Shown piece by piece: positions 45,038 to 55,466 of a DNA stretch of 64,000 nt (its first letter is position 1; each line of letters begins with the position of its first letter). The notes under the pieces were generated by a model. That model ran no database searches, was not told the DNA's origin, and worked only from the letters and a program-made list of their open reading frames with translations. The stretch comes from Selenomonas sp. oral taxon 892 str. F0426 (GTDB lineage: Bacteria > Bacillota > Negativicutes > Selenomonadales > Selenomonadaceae), in assembly GCF_000468035.1 (NCBI RefSeq), contig NZ_KI260539.1, positions 146,718 to 210,717 on the forward strand. Direction: 5' to 3'. The position numbers and the translations under genes were made by a program.

Positions 45038-46699
45038 ATGGATGCTAAAATGTTTTGCTATCAGTGTCAGGAGACGGCCGGCGGCAAGGGCTGCACGGTG
45101 CAGGGTGTCTGCGGAAAGAAGCCGGATGTCGCAGAGATGCAGGATCTGCTCGTCTATGTGACGAAGGGGCTCGGCGCGGTAACGACGGCACTGCGCGCAG
45201 AGGGCAAGAAGGTTGCGATCGAGGTAAATCATCGCGTGACGATGAACCTCTTCATTACAATCACGAACGCGAACTTCGACCGCGAGGCGATCATGGATGT
45301 GATCGAGGAGAGTCTTGCGCTGAAGGCGGATCTCCTTAGCCAGCTTGCCGATGCATCGCATCTGCCGGAGGCCGCGCATTGGACGGCGCCCCGCGCAGAT
45401 TTTGCAGCAAAGGCGAAGACGGTCGGCATTCTCGCAACGGAGAACGAGGATGTCCGCAGCCTGCGCGAGCTGACGACCTACGGCCTGAAGGGACTCTCTG
45501 CCTACGTTGAGCATGCGAACGCGCTCGGGCACGAGAACGAGGAGATTGACGCATTCATGCAGCGTGCACTCGCGCAGCTCCTCGACGATACGCTGGACGG
45601 CAATGCGCTGACGGCGCTTGTGCTTGAGACGGGGAAGTGGGGCGTCGACGGCATGGCACTCCTCGATGGTGCGAATACGGGCACCTACGGACACCCCGAG
45701 ATCACGAAGGTGAAGCTTGGTGTCCGCAATCGTCCTGGCATCCTCATCTCCGGTCATGATCTCAAGGATCTCGAACGACTCTTGGAGCAGACGAAGGGTA
45801 CGGGCGTTGATGTCTATACGCACGGTGAGATGATTCCCGCGCACTACTATCCTGCGTTCAAGAAATACGACAACCTCGTAGGCAACTACGGCAATGCATG
45901 GTGGCTCCAGAAAGAGGAGTTCGAGAAGTTCAACGGTGCAATCCTTATGACGACGAACTGCGTCGTGCCGCCGAAGGACAGCTACAAGGATCGCCTCTTC
46001 ACGACGGCAGCGGTCGGTGTCGAGGGCTGCACGCACATTCCGCTTGTGAATGGCGAGAAGGACTTTACGCCCGTTATCGAGTGCGCGAAGAAGTGTGCGC
46101 CTCCGACGGAACTCGAGACGGGAGAGATTGTCGGCGGGTTTGCTCACGAGCAGGTCTTTGCCGTGGCGGACAAGGTCGTAGAGGCGGTAAAGAGCGGTGC
46201 GATCAAGAAGTTCGTTGTCATGGCAGGCTGCGACGGCCGCATGAAGTCGCGTGAGTACTACGGTGAGTTTGCGGAAGCGCTTCCGCACGACACGGTCATC
46301 CTCACGGCGGGCTGTGCGAAGTACAAGTACATCAAGAAGGATCTCGGCGACATCGGCGGTATCCCGCGCGTCCTCGACGCCGGTCAGTGCAACGACTCCT
46401 ACTCGCTCGCACTGATCGCACTGAAGCTCAAAGAGGTATTCGGTCTGGATGATGTGAACAAACTCCCCATCGCCTACAACATCGCGTGGTATGAGCAGAA
46501 GGCGGTCATCGTCCTCCTCGCGCTGCTCCACCTCGGCGTGAAGAACATTCACCTCGGCCCCACGCTCCCTGCGTTCCTCTCTCCGAACGTCGCAAAGGTA
46601 CTCGTTGAGACCTTCGGCATCGGCGGCATCACGAACGTCGCGGACGATATGGCGATGTTCGGCATCGAGGTAAACGCGCCCGAAGCTGCTGCTGTGTAA
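45038..46699 (+). CDS. hcp: Hydroxylamine reductase / hybrid cluster protein, class I
   Basis: The 553-residue protein starts at ATG 45038 after AAGGAGAG. The N-terminal cluster ligands are C7, C10, C19 and C25 (C-x2-C-x8-C-x5-C), the class I spacing of strict anaerobes. Hybrid-cluster residues appear in [34 protein letters not shown] and [10 protein letters not shown]. Hcp is implicated in NO/hydroxylamine detoxification. It stands alone, with a CRP/FNR-like site upstream and a bidirectional terminator downstream; no hcr reductase gene is adjacent. Confidence 0.96.
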   Translation: MDAKMFCYQCQETAGGKGCTVQGVCGKKPDVAEMQDLLVYVTKGLGAVTTALRAEGKKVAIEVNHRVTMNLFITITNANFDREAIMDVIEESLALKADLLSQLADASHLPEAAHWTAPRADFAAKAKTVGILATENEDVRSLRELTTYGLKGLSAYVEHANALGHENEEIDAFMQRALAQLLDDTLDGNALTALVLETGKWGVDGMALLDGANTGTYGHPEITKVKLGVRNRPGILISGHDLKDLERLLEQTKGTGVDVYTHGEMIPAHYYPAFKKYDNLVGNYGNAWWLQKEEFEKFNGAILMTTNCVVPPKDSYKDRLFTTAAVGVEGCTHIPLVNGEKDFTPVIECAKKCAPPTELETGEIVGGFAHEQVFAVADKVVEAVKSGAIKKFVVMAGCDGRMKSREYYGEFAEALPHDTVILTAGCAKYKYIKKDLGDIGGIPRVLDAGQCNDSYSLALIALKLKEVFGLDDVNKLPIAYNIAWYEQKAVIVLLALLHLGVKNIHLGPTLPAFLSPNVAKVLVETFGIGGITNVADDMAMFGIEVNAPEAAAV

Positions 46700-46724
46700 A
46701 AGAATATCCATTCATAGATAAGTA

Positions 46725-46777
46725 AACGGGACTTCTGTACGAAGCAAAATGTTGTTTCGTACGGAAGTCCCGTTTTT
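46725..46777. terminator. Bidirectional terminator between hcp and the ABC operon
   Basis: The stem AACGGGACTTC-T-GTACGAA (46725-46743) pairs with TTCGTAC-GGAAGTCCCGTT (46756-46774). T-rich flanks exist on the + side (TTTTT) and, less strongly, on the - side. It can end hcp and the convergent transporter operon. Confidence 0.85.
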
Positions 46778-46785
46778 GCGTGAGT

Positions 46786-48408
46786 TTACAGTGCCGCCTG
46801 CAGGAGATTTCGCGTGTAGTCCTCGCCTGGTTCTCTGAGGACGCGGTTGGTCTCGCCCTGCTCGACGATGCGTCCATTCTGCATGATGAGGACGCGGTCG
46901 GCGATGGAGCTGACGAGCGGCAGATCGTGTGAGATGAAGAGAAGGCTCATGCCATGCTCTCGTTGCAAATGCAGGAGCAGAGCGATGATCTTTGCCTGTA
47001 CGGACACATCGAGTGCCGAGGTCGCCTCGTCGCAGACGAGGATTTCGGGATGGACGGCCATAGCGCGTGCAATTGCCGCCCGCTGGCACTCGCCGCCGCT
47101 CATCTCGTGCGGGTAGCGATTGGCATAGGAGGAGGGAAGCCCCACCTCGGTAAGGAGTTCGCCGACGCGCTGCGCTGTCGTACGCGCATCGGGGGTGCAG
47201 AGACGGCAGATGGTCTCGCCGATCATCGCGCCGATACTGCGGCGCGGGTTGAACGAGCCGGGCGCGTCCTGAAACACCATCTGCATACGTGTGTAGAGAG
47301 CACGTCGCTCTTTTCCACTTGTGTGCGTGATGTCCCTGCCGTTGAGGAGGATGCTGCCCCCCGTTGCCGTATGCAGTCCTGTGAGGAGTTTTGCAACGGT
47401 GGATTTGCCGCTGCCGCTTTCACCGACAATGCCAAGGAGTTCGCGCCGCCCGAGGGAAAAGGAGATGCCGTCGATTGCCTGGACGCGTCCCGCCGCATCG
47501 TCAAAGTGCATGGAGACGTTGTCAAAGCGCAGGAGTGTGTCCTCATCATCGCTTATTTTTTTTTCCTTCGTGATTGCGGAGAAATCCTGGGTGACGTGCA
47601 TATGCTCCATGCGGTCGCAGTCCGTATGTGTCGCGGACATCTTCGGTACGGCCGCAAGAAGTTCCTGCGTATAGGGATGCTGCGGATTTCCTAGCACCTC
47701 ATCCACGCTGCCCTGCTCGACGATCTTCCCCTTGCACATGACGGCGACGCGGTCGGCAATGTGCCGCACGACGCCGATGTTGTGTGTGATGAGGAGGATT
47801 GCAGTACCCGTGCGCTCCTTGAGCGCACGCAGCTCGTCGAGGACTTGCAGCTGGATCGTCGCGTCGAGTGCCGAGGTCGGTTCATCGGCGAGGAGGAGCT
47901 GCGGGCGCAGGATGACGGCGAGTGCGATCGCGGCGCGCTGTGCCATGCCGCCCGACAGCTCGAACGGATAAGCAGAGAGGATGCGGTGTGCATCGGCAAA
48001 GCCCATGCCGCCGAATACCTCTGCCGCGCGCGCGTCGATTTCCTCACGCGACAGATCGGTGTGTGCACGCATCGTTTCTGCGAGCTGCGTGCCAATCCGC
48101 CGCGTAGGGTTCAGTGATGCACCTGCGTACTGGAACACCATCGCAATCTCCTCACCGCGCAGCCTGCGCCGTTCTCCCTCGGAGAGTACAGCGAGGTTTT
48201 TCGTCTCAAAGGAGACCGTGCCTGTGTGAATCTCGGTGGAGAGTCCGCGGATCTGTGCGATTGCCTTAAGCAGGGTGGATTTGCCGCTGCCGCTCTCGCC
48301 GACGATGCCAAGTACCTCGCCCGCATGAAGGCTGATGCTGATGTCCTCGATCACGGCATTAGCGCCGTACCCCGCAGTCAGATGGTCAATTCGTAAGAGT
48401 TCCTGCAT
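46786..48408 (-). CDS. Double ABC ATPase of a dipeptide/nickel-type transporter (DppD-DppF fusion)
   Basis: The 540-residue protein starts at ATG 48408 on the minus strand. Two full ATPase domains lie in tandem: each has GESGSGKST (Walker A), a signature (LSGGMAQRAAIALAV in the first, MSGGECQRAAIARAMAV in the second) and a Walker B (LLLADEPTSALD, ILVCDEATSALD). A short Met/Glu-rich linker at about 255-285 joins them. Most Opp/Dpp/Nik systems have two separate ATPases; fusion occurs in the GsiA/YejF type. It is the last gene of the operon. Confidence 0.92.
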   Translation of the reverse strand: MQELLRIDHLTAGYGANAVIEDISISLHAGEVLGIVGESGSGKSTLLKAIAQIRGLSTEIHTGTVSFETKNLAVLSEGERRRLRGEEIAMVFQYAGASLNPTRRIGTQLAETMRAHTDLSREEIDARAAEVFGGMGFADAHRILSAYPFELSGGMAQRAAIALAVILRPQLLLADEPTSALDATIQLQVLDELRALKERTGTAILLITHNIGVVRHIADRVAVMCKGKIVEQGSVDEVLGNPQHPYTQELLAAVPKMSATHTDCDRMEHMHVTQDFSAITKEKKISDDEDTLLRFDNVSMHFDDAAGRVQAIDGISFSLGRRELLGIVGESGSGKSTVAKLLTGLHTATGGSILLNGRDITHTSGKERRALYTRMQMVFQDAPGSFNPRRSIGAMIGETICRLCTPDARTTAQRVGELLTEVGLPSSYANRYPHEMSGGECQRAAIARAMAVHPEILVCDEATSALDVSVQAKIIALLLHLQREHGMSLLFISHDLPLVSSIADRVLIMQNGRIVEQGETNRVLREPGEDYTRNLLQAAL

Positions 48409-48439
48409 GACTCTGCTCCGCTGTGCGCTTTGTCTGCGC

Positions 48440-49963
48440 TCACTTCTTATCCAGATCCTTTGTCACATGATAGTAGTCGCTCGGCGTGGAGAGGAAACCA
48501 GTGACCTTCTTCGAGATACCGACCTGCATATTGTTGAACCCAATGAAGTCCATCGCAGCATCATCGATTACCTGCTGCTGAATGTGGTTGACGAGTGCGA
48601 TGCGCTTTGTCGGGTCAAATGTATTCGGCAGGTCGGACAGCAGCTGCTCCACGACGGGATTGTTGTAATGCCCAAAGTTTGCAACGCCCTTTGCGCTCAG
48701 CACATCACGCAGGAATGCATACGGGTCGCCCGTCGGCATGGTGATGACGGAGTAAAGACCGATTTCGTATTCGCCCGCCTTGTAGTAGGTTGATTTCTCA
48801 TGTGAAACGATGTTGACGTTAATGCCGATTTTCTTGAGCTGTGCCTGCATCTCCGTTGTGATGTTCTCGTTGAAGAGCCGCTTGTAGACACCCATCTCGA
48901 CGGTCAGCGGCTGTCCGTTCTTCTCGACAATGCCGTCGCCGTTCGTGTCCGTATATCCTGCCGCTGCAAGCACCTGCTTTGCCTTTTCAGGATCGTAGGA
49001 GCGTGCCTTGAGCGCGGGATCGCCATAGGGCGTGGAGGCGAGGAACGCACTGTTCGACGCTGTCATTGCGCCCTTGAGATACTGGTCGCCGATAGTCTTT
49101 TTGTCAACACCATACATGATCGCCTGACGGACGGCGGGATCGGTGAGCTTGTCGAGGTTCATGTAGAGCTGATAGGTGCGTGTCTGCGGTGTCTTGACAA
49201 GCGTAAACTTGTCATTCGCTGCAACTGTCTCTGCCGTCTCGGGGCTGAGATCCAGTGCTACGTCGAGCTCATCGCCCTGCAGTGCCATTGCGAGCGTGTT
49301 GAAGTCTGCGATCTTCGTGTACTCGACCTCGTCGACCTTCACTGCGCCGCCCCAATACTTCGCGTTCTTCGTCATGAGGGCGTGCTTGTCTGCTTCAAAG
49401 CTGCTCATGACAAAGGGGCCCGTACAGATGGGAGCGTTCTCAAAGTCCTTCGTGCCTGCAACATCGACGATTACAGCGTATGGGTCGCACAGATCGTTGA
49501 CGAGGGTCGCATACGGCTCTTTTGTACGAATTGTGAGCACATTGCCCTCTGCCGTGTACGCTGCATCCTTCAGCCATGCAGCGCGGTCATTTGTCTCCGC
49601 CGTGCGCTTGAGGGAGTCAATGACCTTCTCAGCCGTCATCTTCTCCCCGTTGGAGAATGTGACATTGTCCTTCAGCGTAATGCGCCAAACCGTTGGCTCA
49701 ACATTCTCTGCCTTTTCGGCGAGCCACGGCTGTGGATTCATACTGTCGTCGAGACGGAAGAGTGTTTCGCCGACACCGTAGCGCACAGCGTACCAGCCGA
49801 ACCACTCCTTCGCGGGATCCATCGTGCTCGTCACGGCGACTGTGCCGCCGACGCGCACGATTTTCTTGCTGTCTGCCGCCTGATCCGAGCCGCCGCAGCC
49901 GGTCACGGCAAGCGGAACGGCAAGCAGCAGTGCAGCGCAGAGACGTTTCAGTGTTTTGTTCAT
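48440..49963 (-). CDS. Family 5 solute-binding lipoprotein (peptide/nickel type)
   Basis: This 507-residue protein starts at ATG 49963 (minus) after AAGGAGGAAAC. The lipoprotein signal ends in VTGC (Cys about 23). SBP_bac_5 marks are WRITLKDNVTFSNGEKMTAEKVIDSLKR, GTGPFVM-like ICTGPFVMSSFE and DPAVRQAIMYGVDKKTIGDQ, then YDPEKAKQVLAAAGY. The ligand could be peptides, nickel or a metallophore; the fold does not decide. It lies between the permease and ATPase genes. Confidence 0.9.
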   Translation of the reverse strand: MNKTLKRLCAALLLAVPLAVTGCGGSDQAADSKKIVRVGGTVAVTSTMDPAKEWFGWYAVRYGVGETLFRLDDSMNPQPWLAEKAENVEPTVWRITLKDNVTFSNGEKMTAEKVIDSLKRTAETNDRAAWLKDAAYTAEGNVLTIRTKEPYATLVNDLCDPYAVIVDVAGTKDFENAPICTGPFVMSSFEADKHALMTKNAKYWGGAVKVDEVEYTKIADFNTLAMALQGDELDVALDLSPETAETVAANDKFTLVKTPQTRTYQLYMNLDKLTDPAVRQAIMYGVDKKTIGDQYLKGAMTASNSAFLASTPYGDPALKARSYDPEKAKQVLAAAGYTDTNGDGIVEKNGQPLTVEMGVYKRLFNENITTEMQAQLKKIGINVNIVSHEKSTYYKAGEYEIGLYSVITMPTGDPYAFLRDVLSAKGVANFGHYNNPVVEQLLSDLPNTFDPTKRIALVNHIQQQVIDDAAMDFIGFNNMQVGISKKVTGFLSTPSDYYHVTKDLDKK

Positions 49964-50011
49964 GTTTCCTCCTTAAATAAAACAATAATATTTCTATAGA
50001 AAAGCGTATTC

Positions 50012-50845
50012 CTATACGCGTTTTTCTCTTGTCTTAGGATCGAGCAGGTCACGCAGCTGATCGCCGAACATATTGAACACCATCATGACCGCAACCATCA
50101 CTGCGCTTGGCGCGAGTGCCGCCCACGGTGCCTGTTGGAGATATTTCTGTCCCTCGCTGATCATCGCGCCCCACTCAGCGGCGGGAATCTGAACGCCAAT
50201 GCCGAGGTAAGAGAGTCCCGCAAGGCCCATCATCATCGTGCTGACGTGGAGCACGGCGGTAACAACGAGCGGCCCCGCGATATTCGGCAGAATGTGTCCG
50301 AAGAGGATACGAGCGTCGCTGCATCCTGAGAGGCGTGCCGCCTGTATGTATGTCTCCTCCTTTGCCGCGACCGTCGCGCTCCGTGCAATGCGTGCGTACT
50401 GTGTCCATGTCGTCACGATGAGTGCGAGCATGGCGTTGACGAGTCCGCCGCCGAGCACACCGGCGACCGCGATCGCGAGCACGATATCGGGGAACGCCTG
50501 AAACACGTCCGTGATACGCATGAGCACCGCGTCCATCCGCCCGCGATAGTAGCCCGAGAGCAGTCCAATGAGACTGCCGAGCGAGCCAGCGACAAGGATG
50601 ATGAAGAGCACGGCAAAGATGCTCGTTTTCCCGCCCGCGAGAATGCGCGAGAGGATGTCTCTGCCGTAGTTGTCCGTGCCGAGGAGATGCTCTGCAGACG
50701 GGGCCTTTAGGATCAGCTGCGGATCGGTCGCATACGGATCGTAGGGGGCAAGCTGCGCGGAGAAGAGACTCACGATGAGGATAAGCGCCGCGAGAAGCGC
50801 GAATGTGCGAAAGAGGAGCGGCGCTTGCAGAAAGAAGTTCATCAT
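50012..50845 (-). CDS. ABC permease, DppC/NikC type
   Basis: The 277-residue membrane protein starts at ATG 50845 (second ATG at 50842) directly after the upstream permease stop. It carries the N-terminal YDPYATDPQLILKAPSAEHLLGTDNYGRDILSRI signature in part, and the EAA loop EETYIQAARLSGCSDARILFGHILPN. It forms the membrane channel with the DppB-type partner. Confidence 0.92.
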   Translation of the reverse strand: MMNFFLQAPLLFRTFALLAALILIVSLFSAQLAPYDPYATDPQLILKAPSAEHLLGTDNYGRDILSRILAGGKTSIFAVLFIILVAGSLGSLIGLLSGYYRGRMDAVLMRITDVFQAFPDIVLAIAVAGVLGGGLVNAMLALIVTTWTQYARIARSATVAAKEETYIQAARLSGCSDARILFGHILPNIAGPLVVTAVLHVSTMMMGLAGLSYLGIGVQIPAAEWGAMISEGQKYLQQAPWAALAPSAVMVAVMMVFNMFGDQLRDLLDPKTREKRV

Positions 50846-51778
50846 TTAGAGATCCTTGATCTTGGGATTGAAATAACGATACGAGAGGTCCGTGATGAGA
50901 TTCACGAGGAAGAATGCGAGTGCCATCCAGACGACAACCGCCTGAATGACAGGATAGTCGCGATTCCCAATTGCTCCCATGATGAGACTGCCGACGCCGG
51001 GCCAGTTAAAGATGGTCTCGATGATAACCGTACCGCCGAGGAGCGAGCCGATGGAGATGCCCGTGAGCGTGATGACAATGATCATGATGTTCTTGAGCAC
51101 ATTGCGGAACAGGATCACGCGCTCCGTAATGCCGCGTGCACGCAGCCCTATCACATAGTCCTTTGCCAGCTCATCGAGTGCCGCCGCGCGAATCTGACGA
51201 ATGTAGCGTGAGGACATGACGAGCCCAAGCGTCAGCGCGGGCAGGATCATGCCGATCGGCTTTGTCGTTGCGAGTACGGGAATCCAGCCAAGCCGATAGG
51301 AAAAGATGAACATGAGGACGATCCCGATGATAAACCCGGGCATCGCATTCAGGACGAATGTGAGAAAGCGAATGACATAGTCCATGCGGCTGTTGCGGCA
51401 CGCGGCAATGGCGATGCCGAGCGGCAGGGAGATGAGGAGTGTGAGCCCCATTGCCGTACCCGCCATACGAAGCGTGTAGGGGAGTGCTTTCCAAAACGTT
51501 GCAGCGACAGGCAGGTCGGTGATGTAGGATTTGCCCATATCGCCTTGGAGAAAATGGATGAGCCAGCGTCCGTACTGCACGAGAAAGGGCTGATCGAGAC
51601 CCATCTCTGCACGCATCCGCTCCACGAGCTGCGGATCAGCGGCGACTCCGCCTGCTGAGAGCCGGATGCCGACGGGATCGCCGGGGGCGATGTAGATGAG
51701 TCCGAAGGAAAGCAGGGTGATGCCGAAAAAGACGGGGATGAACTGCAGACATCGCCCGAGAAGTGTCTTGTATGTCAT
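50846..51778 (-). CDS. ABC permease, DppB/NikB type
   Basis: The 310-residue protein starts at ATG 51778 (minus; GGAGTACCT just upstream). It has FFGITLLSFGLIYIAPGDPVGIRL at the N-terminus and the EAA loop DYVIGLRARGITERVILFRNVLKN, as in DppB/NikB. It is the first gene of the minus-strand operon permease-permease-binding protein-ATPase. The upstream AT-rich region (51779-51860) must hold the promoter, but no convincing -35/-10 pair was found. Confidence 0.92.
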   Translation of the reverse strand: MTYKTLLGRCLQFIPVFFGITLLSFGLIYIAPGDPVGIRLSAGGVAADPQLVERMRAEMGLDQPFLVQYGRWLIHFLQGDMGKSYITDLPVAATFWKALPYTLRMAGTAMGLTLLISLPLGIAIAACRNSRMDYVIRFLTFVLNAMPGFIIGIVLMFIFSYRLGWIPVLATTKPIGMILPALTLGLVMSSRYIRQIRAAALDELAKDYVIGLRARGITERVILFRNVLKNIMIIVITLTGISIGSLLGGTVIIETIFNWPGVGSLIMGAIGNRDYPVIQAVVVWMALAFFLVNLITDLSYRYFNPKIKDL

Positions 51779-51930
51779 AGGTACTCCATTATATATTTAT
51801 TTGAAGTGAACTCTTATATTTCATTTATTTGTTAGATAATGTTTTTTAGTATATCGTCCATGAAAGAAGATTGTCAACCGAAGCGTAAAGATATGAATAC
51901 GCGTGAACTTGTCAGGGCTTCCTTAGGCAT

Positions 51931-51975
51931 TTGACACACATCGCCACTTTTGTCTATAATGAATCGTATTATACG
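51931..51975 (+). promoter_or_regulatory. Promoter of serA
   Basis: TTGACA (51931-51936) and TATAAT (51955-51960) are 18 bases apart, near consensus. A small palindrome CGTA-TTA-TACG (51965-51975) covers the expected start site and could be an operator. Confidence 0.75.
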
Positions 51976-52019
51976 GTGCAAATAGACAGCGGCACTGTGC
52001 CGCATGGGAGGGCTTACAG

Positions 52020-53615
52020 ATGAAGATTTTAGCTGCGGACGGGATTTCGCCCGAGGGAATCGGACTGCTGGCGGACTATGAGGTCGATGTACGCGATAAG
52101 ATCGCGCACGAGGAGCTGGTGGAGATCATCGGTGATTACGATGCACTCATGGTGCGCTCCGCGTCGAAGGTGTCGTCGGATGTACTTGCGCGCGCCGATA
52201 AACTTAAGATTATCGGACGTGCAGGCGTCGGCGTGGACAACATCGATGTGAAGGCGGCGACGGAGCGCGGCATCATCGTCATCAACTCGCCGGGCGGCAA
52301 TACAATCGCAGCGACGGAGCACACGATGGCGATGATGCTCTCGCTCGCACGTAAGATTCCCGAGGCAGATGCGACGATGCATGCGGGGGAGTGGAACCGC
52401 AAAGCCTACGTCGGAGTGGAGCTGCGCGGCAAGACGCTCGGCGTGATCGGCATGGGGCGCATCGGCAGCGGTGTTGCCAAGCGTGCGCTTGCCTTTGACA
52501 TGAATGTCATCGCCTATGACCCCTATATCAATGAGGAGAGAGCCAAGGCGCTCGGTGTGACCATTGGGACACTTGACGATATCTTTGCTGCGGCAGATTT
52601 TATTACCGTGCATATGCCGCTCACGAAGGAGACGCGCGGGATGATCTCCATGCGTGAGATGAAGAAGATGAAGCGGAGCGTGCGGCTCGTGAACTGCGCG
52701 CGCGGCGGAATCATCGACGAAAGTGATTTGGCGGCAGCGGTCAAGGATGGGGTCGTGGCAGGCGCGGCAATCGATGTGTTCGAGAGCGAACCGCTTGCGG
52801 AGAATCATCCGCTGCGCGGCCTTCCGGGCATTGTGCTCACACCGCACCTTGGTGCGTCCACGGTGGAGGCGCAGATTGGCGTGTCTGTAGATGTGGCGGA
52901 GGGAATCCGCGCGGCACTGCGCGGGGAACCCGTGACAGCGGCAGTCAATATGGCACCCGTATCAAAGGAAGTCATGCGCGTCATCCGCCCCTACATCACA
53001 CTCGCGGAGCAGCTCGGCTGCACCGTTTGCTCCCTCGCCGAAGGGCCCATCTCCCATGTGGAGGTCGTCTACAACGGCGAGATCACGGAGGTCAACACCA
53101 GTTTTCTTACGACGGCACTCCTCAAGGGAATGCTCAACCCCATCCTTGAAAGCGAGATCAACTACGTCAACGCTCCGAGCGTCGCGAAGTCGCGCGGCAT
53201 CAAGGTGACGGAGGTCAAGGAAAAGGAACCTTCGCACTATTCGACGCTCATTACCGTACGCGTCACGACGGCGGCGGGTACGGCAGAAGCGGGTACGGCA
53301 GAGGTGCAGGGCACACTCTTCGGTACAGAGGGGCGCATTGTACGGATCAATGGGTTCCGTGTGGACATCGACCCGCATGCACGTCTCCTCATCTGCCCGC
53401 ATATCAATCGCCCTGGTGTCATTGGCACAATCGGCTCCATTATGGGAGAGGCGGGCGTCAATATCTCCTCCATGCAGGTAGGTAAGTCTGACCGCGAGGG
53501 AATGAACATCATGGCGCTTACAATTGACCATGACATCCCTGATGAGACCCTCGCGCGCGTGCTCGCTGTCGATGGAATCTTTGATGCGAAGCTGGTAAAC
53601 TTCGAGACAATTTAA
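52020..53615 (+). CDS. serA: D-3-phosphoglycerate dehydrogenase
   Basis: The 531-residue enzyme starts at ATG 52020 (GGGAGGG upstream). The NAD motif is GVIGMGRIGSGVAKRAL. The catalytic Arg, Glu and His lie in NCARGGIIDESDL, VFESEPL and LTPHLGAST. A C-terminal extension contains the ASB intervening domain and an ACT domain (about 455-531, HINRPGVIGTIGSIMGEAGVNI), the long PGDH type that may be inhibited by serine. It starts serine synthesis. serC and serB are not nearby. Confidence 0.95.
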   Translation: MKILAADGISPEGIGLLADYEVDVRDKIAHEELVEIIGDYDALMVRSASKVSSDVLARADKLKIIGRAGVGVDNIDVKAATERGIIVINSPGGNTIAATEHTMAMMLSLARKIPEADATMHAGEWNRKAYVGVELRGKTLGVIGMGRIGSGVAKRALAFDMNVIAYDPYINEERAKALGVTIGTLDDIFAAADFITVHMPLTKETRGMISMREMKKMKRSVRLVNCARGGIIDESDLAAAVKDGVVAGAAIDVFESEPLAENHPLRGLPGIVLTPHLGASTVEAQIGVSVDVAEGIRAALRGEPVTAAVNMAPVSKEVMRVIRPYITLAEQLGCTVCSLAEGPISHVEVVYNGEITEVNTSFLTTALLKGMLNPILESEINYVNAPSVAKSRGIKVTEVKEKEPSHYSTLITVRVTTAAGTAEAGTAEVQGTLFGTEGRIVRINGFRVDIDPHARLLICPHINRPGVIGTIGSIMGEAGVNISSMQVGKSDREGMNIMALTIDHDIPDETLARVLAVDGIFDAKLVNFETI

Positions 53616-53708
53616 TTGTATCAAAGAGAATTTCAGCCTTTTTCCATAATCGCTCTGTATGATATAGTCAAAAGGACAAAGTTTAGATTTTAATGGAGGC
53701 AAAAGCCT

Positions 53709-54578
53709 ATGAACACAATCAAAACAACGATGCTCATGGCGCTCCTTATGGCGCTTATGGTTGCACTCGGCGGAGTTTTTGCCGGACAGACAGGTATGAC
53801 GGTCATGCTTGTCATTGCACTCGGCATGAACTTCTTCTCGTACTGGTTCTCCGACCGCATGGTGCTCAGCATGTATAATGCGCGTGAAGTGGATCGTACG
53901 AGTGCACCGGAGCTCTATGGCCTTGTTGAAAAACTTGCGGGGCGTGCGGGACTCCCCATGCCGCGTGTCTATATCATCAACGAGGATGCACCGAATGCGT
54001 TTGCGACGGGGCGCAACCCATCAAACGCGGCCGTTGCCGTGACGACGGGACTCATGCGCGTGCTCGACTACAACGAGATCTCGGGCGTACTCGGACATGA
54101 GCTCGCTCATGTCAAGCATCGTGACATCCTCATCTCGACGATTGCAGCGACAATGGCGACCGTCATCTCCTACGCCGCGAGCATCGCTCAGTGGGCAGCA
54201 ATCTTCGGCGGCGGACGTTCGAGCGATGATGACCGCGGCGGCATCATCGGCCTCATCGCGACAGCGATCATCGCACCCATTGCAGCAGCGCTCATCCAGA
54301 TGGCGATCTCGCGGTCGCGCGAATACGATGCGGACGAGGGCGGCGCTGAGATCTGCGGCAATCCGAACTACCTCGCCGCCGCACTCGAAAAGATCGAGTA
54401 CTATGCTGTGCACGGCGCGCCGCTGCCCGAGGCAACGCCCGCGACTGCGCACATGTGCATTATCAACCCGCTCACGGGACGCGATATCTCGTTTAAGAGC
54501 CTGTTTTCAACCCACCCTGACACGCAGGAGCGTATCGCGCGTCTGCGTGAGCAAGCACAGCGGATGAACATCCGCTGA
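53709..54578 (+). CDS. htpX: Membrane zinc metalloprotease HtpX
   Basis: This 289-residue protein starts at ATG 53709 after TGGAGGC. Two N-terminal membrane segments precede the M48 catalytic domain with HELAH at 130-134 (in [13 protein letters not shown]), a further hydrophobic stretch, and the third zinc ligand in [11 protein letters not shown]. It degrades misfolded membrane proteins. It is monocistronic, followed by a terminator. Confidence 0.96.
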   Translation: MNTIKTTMLMALLMALMVALGGVFAGQTGMTVMLVIALGMNFFSYWFSDRMVLSMYNAREVDRTSAPELYGLVEKLAGRAGLPMPRVYIINEDAPNAFATGRNPSNAAVAVTTGLMRVLDYNEISGVLGHELAHVKHRDILISTIAATMATVISYAASIAQWAAIFGGGRSSDDDRGGIIGLIATAIIAPIAAALIQMAISRSREYDADEGGAEICGNPNYLAAALEKIEYYAVHGAPLPEATPATAHMCIINPLTGRDISFKSLFSTHPDTQERIARLREQAQRMNIR

Positions 54579-54590
54579 ATCACAGATAAA

Positions 54591-54638
54591 GCCTCAAGAC
54601 CTCGTATTCCAAATGAGCTCTTGAGGCTTTTGGTTTGG
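54591..54638 (+). terminator. Rho-independent terminator after htpX
   Basis: GCCTCAAGA (54591-54599) pairs with TCTTGAGGC (54619-54627), followed by TTTTGGTTT. Confidence 0.82.
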
Positions 54639-54646
54639 GGCTTGTC

Positions 54647-54675
54647 TTGCGTTTGTTTATACATGGACATATAAT
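54647..54675 (+). promoter_or_regulatory. Promoter of the first deoD
   Basis: TTGCGT (54647-54652) and TATAAT (54670-54675) have a 17-base spacer. The transcript would start near 54682. Confidence 0.65.
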
Positions 54676-54715
54676 ATATCTATCTGGATTACATGATGAG
54701 AAGAGGAGAGAGACT

Positions 54716-55423
54716 ATGAGTACACCGCATATTGCTGCCGAAAAGGGCGAGATCGCCGAGCGCATCCTGCTGCCGGGGGATCCGCTCCGCGCGAAGTTCA
54801 TCGCGGAGAATTTCTTGGAGGGGGCGAAGGAGTATACCTCCATCCGCAACATTCTAGGCTACACAGGCACGTACAAGGGCGTTCCCGTCTCCGTGCAGGG
54901 TACGGGCATGGGCATGCCGTCCATCTCCATCTATGTGAATGAGCTGATGGACTGCTACGGTGTGCAGAAGCTCATCCGCGTCGGTACCTGCGGCGGCATG
55001 CACGAGAAGGTAAAGCTGCGCGACGTATTCATCGCACAGGGCGCGACGACGGACTCAGGCATGATTCGGAGCATCTTCGGCGGCTCGATCAACTATGCGC
55101 CGCTCGCGGACTACGAGCTGCTCTCCGCCGCTGTGGAGAATGCAAAGAAGCTGAACCTCCCCGTGCGCGTCGGCAATGTCATCTCCGTCGACCGCTTTTA
55201 TGATGAAGAGATCGACAACGCGAAGCTGCGTCAGTACGGCGTGCTCGCGGTTGAGATGGAGGCGGCGGCGCTCTATACGCTCGCAGCGAAGTACGGACGG
55301 CAGGCGCTGGCGCTCTTCACCGTCAGCGACCATCTCCTCACGGGCGAGAAGTGTACGGCAGAGGAGCGGCAGACCACATTCAACGACATGATCAAGATTG
55401 CACTCGAAACGGCGATCGAATAA
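54716..55423 (+). CDS. deoD: Purine-nucleoside phosphorylase DeoD, copy 1
   Basis: The 235-residue enzyme starts at ATG 54716, five bases after GAGGAGAG. It is the hexameric DeoD type: [49 protein letters not shown], and active-site [12 protein letters not shown] and SDHLLTGE. It splits purine (deoxy)nucleosides with phosphate. A second copy at 56869 differs at only about 16 positions (roughly 93% identity by eye). It has its own promoter; the broken galK and galE lie between the copies. Confidence 0.96.
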   Translation: MSTPHIAAEKGEIAERILLPGDPLRAKFIAENFLEGAKEYTSIRNILGYTGTYKGVPVSVQGTGMGMPSISIYVNELMDCYGVQKLIRVGTCGGMHEKVKLRDVFIAQGATTDSGMIRSIFGGSINYAPLADYELLSAAVENAKKLNLPVRVGNVISVDRFYDEEIDNAKLRQYGVLAVEMEAAALYTLAAKYGRQALALFTVSDHLLTGEKCTAEERQTTFNDMIKIALETAIE

Positions 55424-55466
55424 ACGACAACAGTACTAGTAACTGCCGTGCAAATGGATTTTTGTA

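Noticed and set aside
45005-46711. A 568-codon open frame on the minus strand across hcp
   Set aside because: It exactly shadows hcp, a well-conserved gene. The sequence is Arg/His/Cys/Asp-rich antisense composition with no recognisable domain, and long antisense frames are expected from the codon bias.
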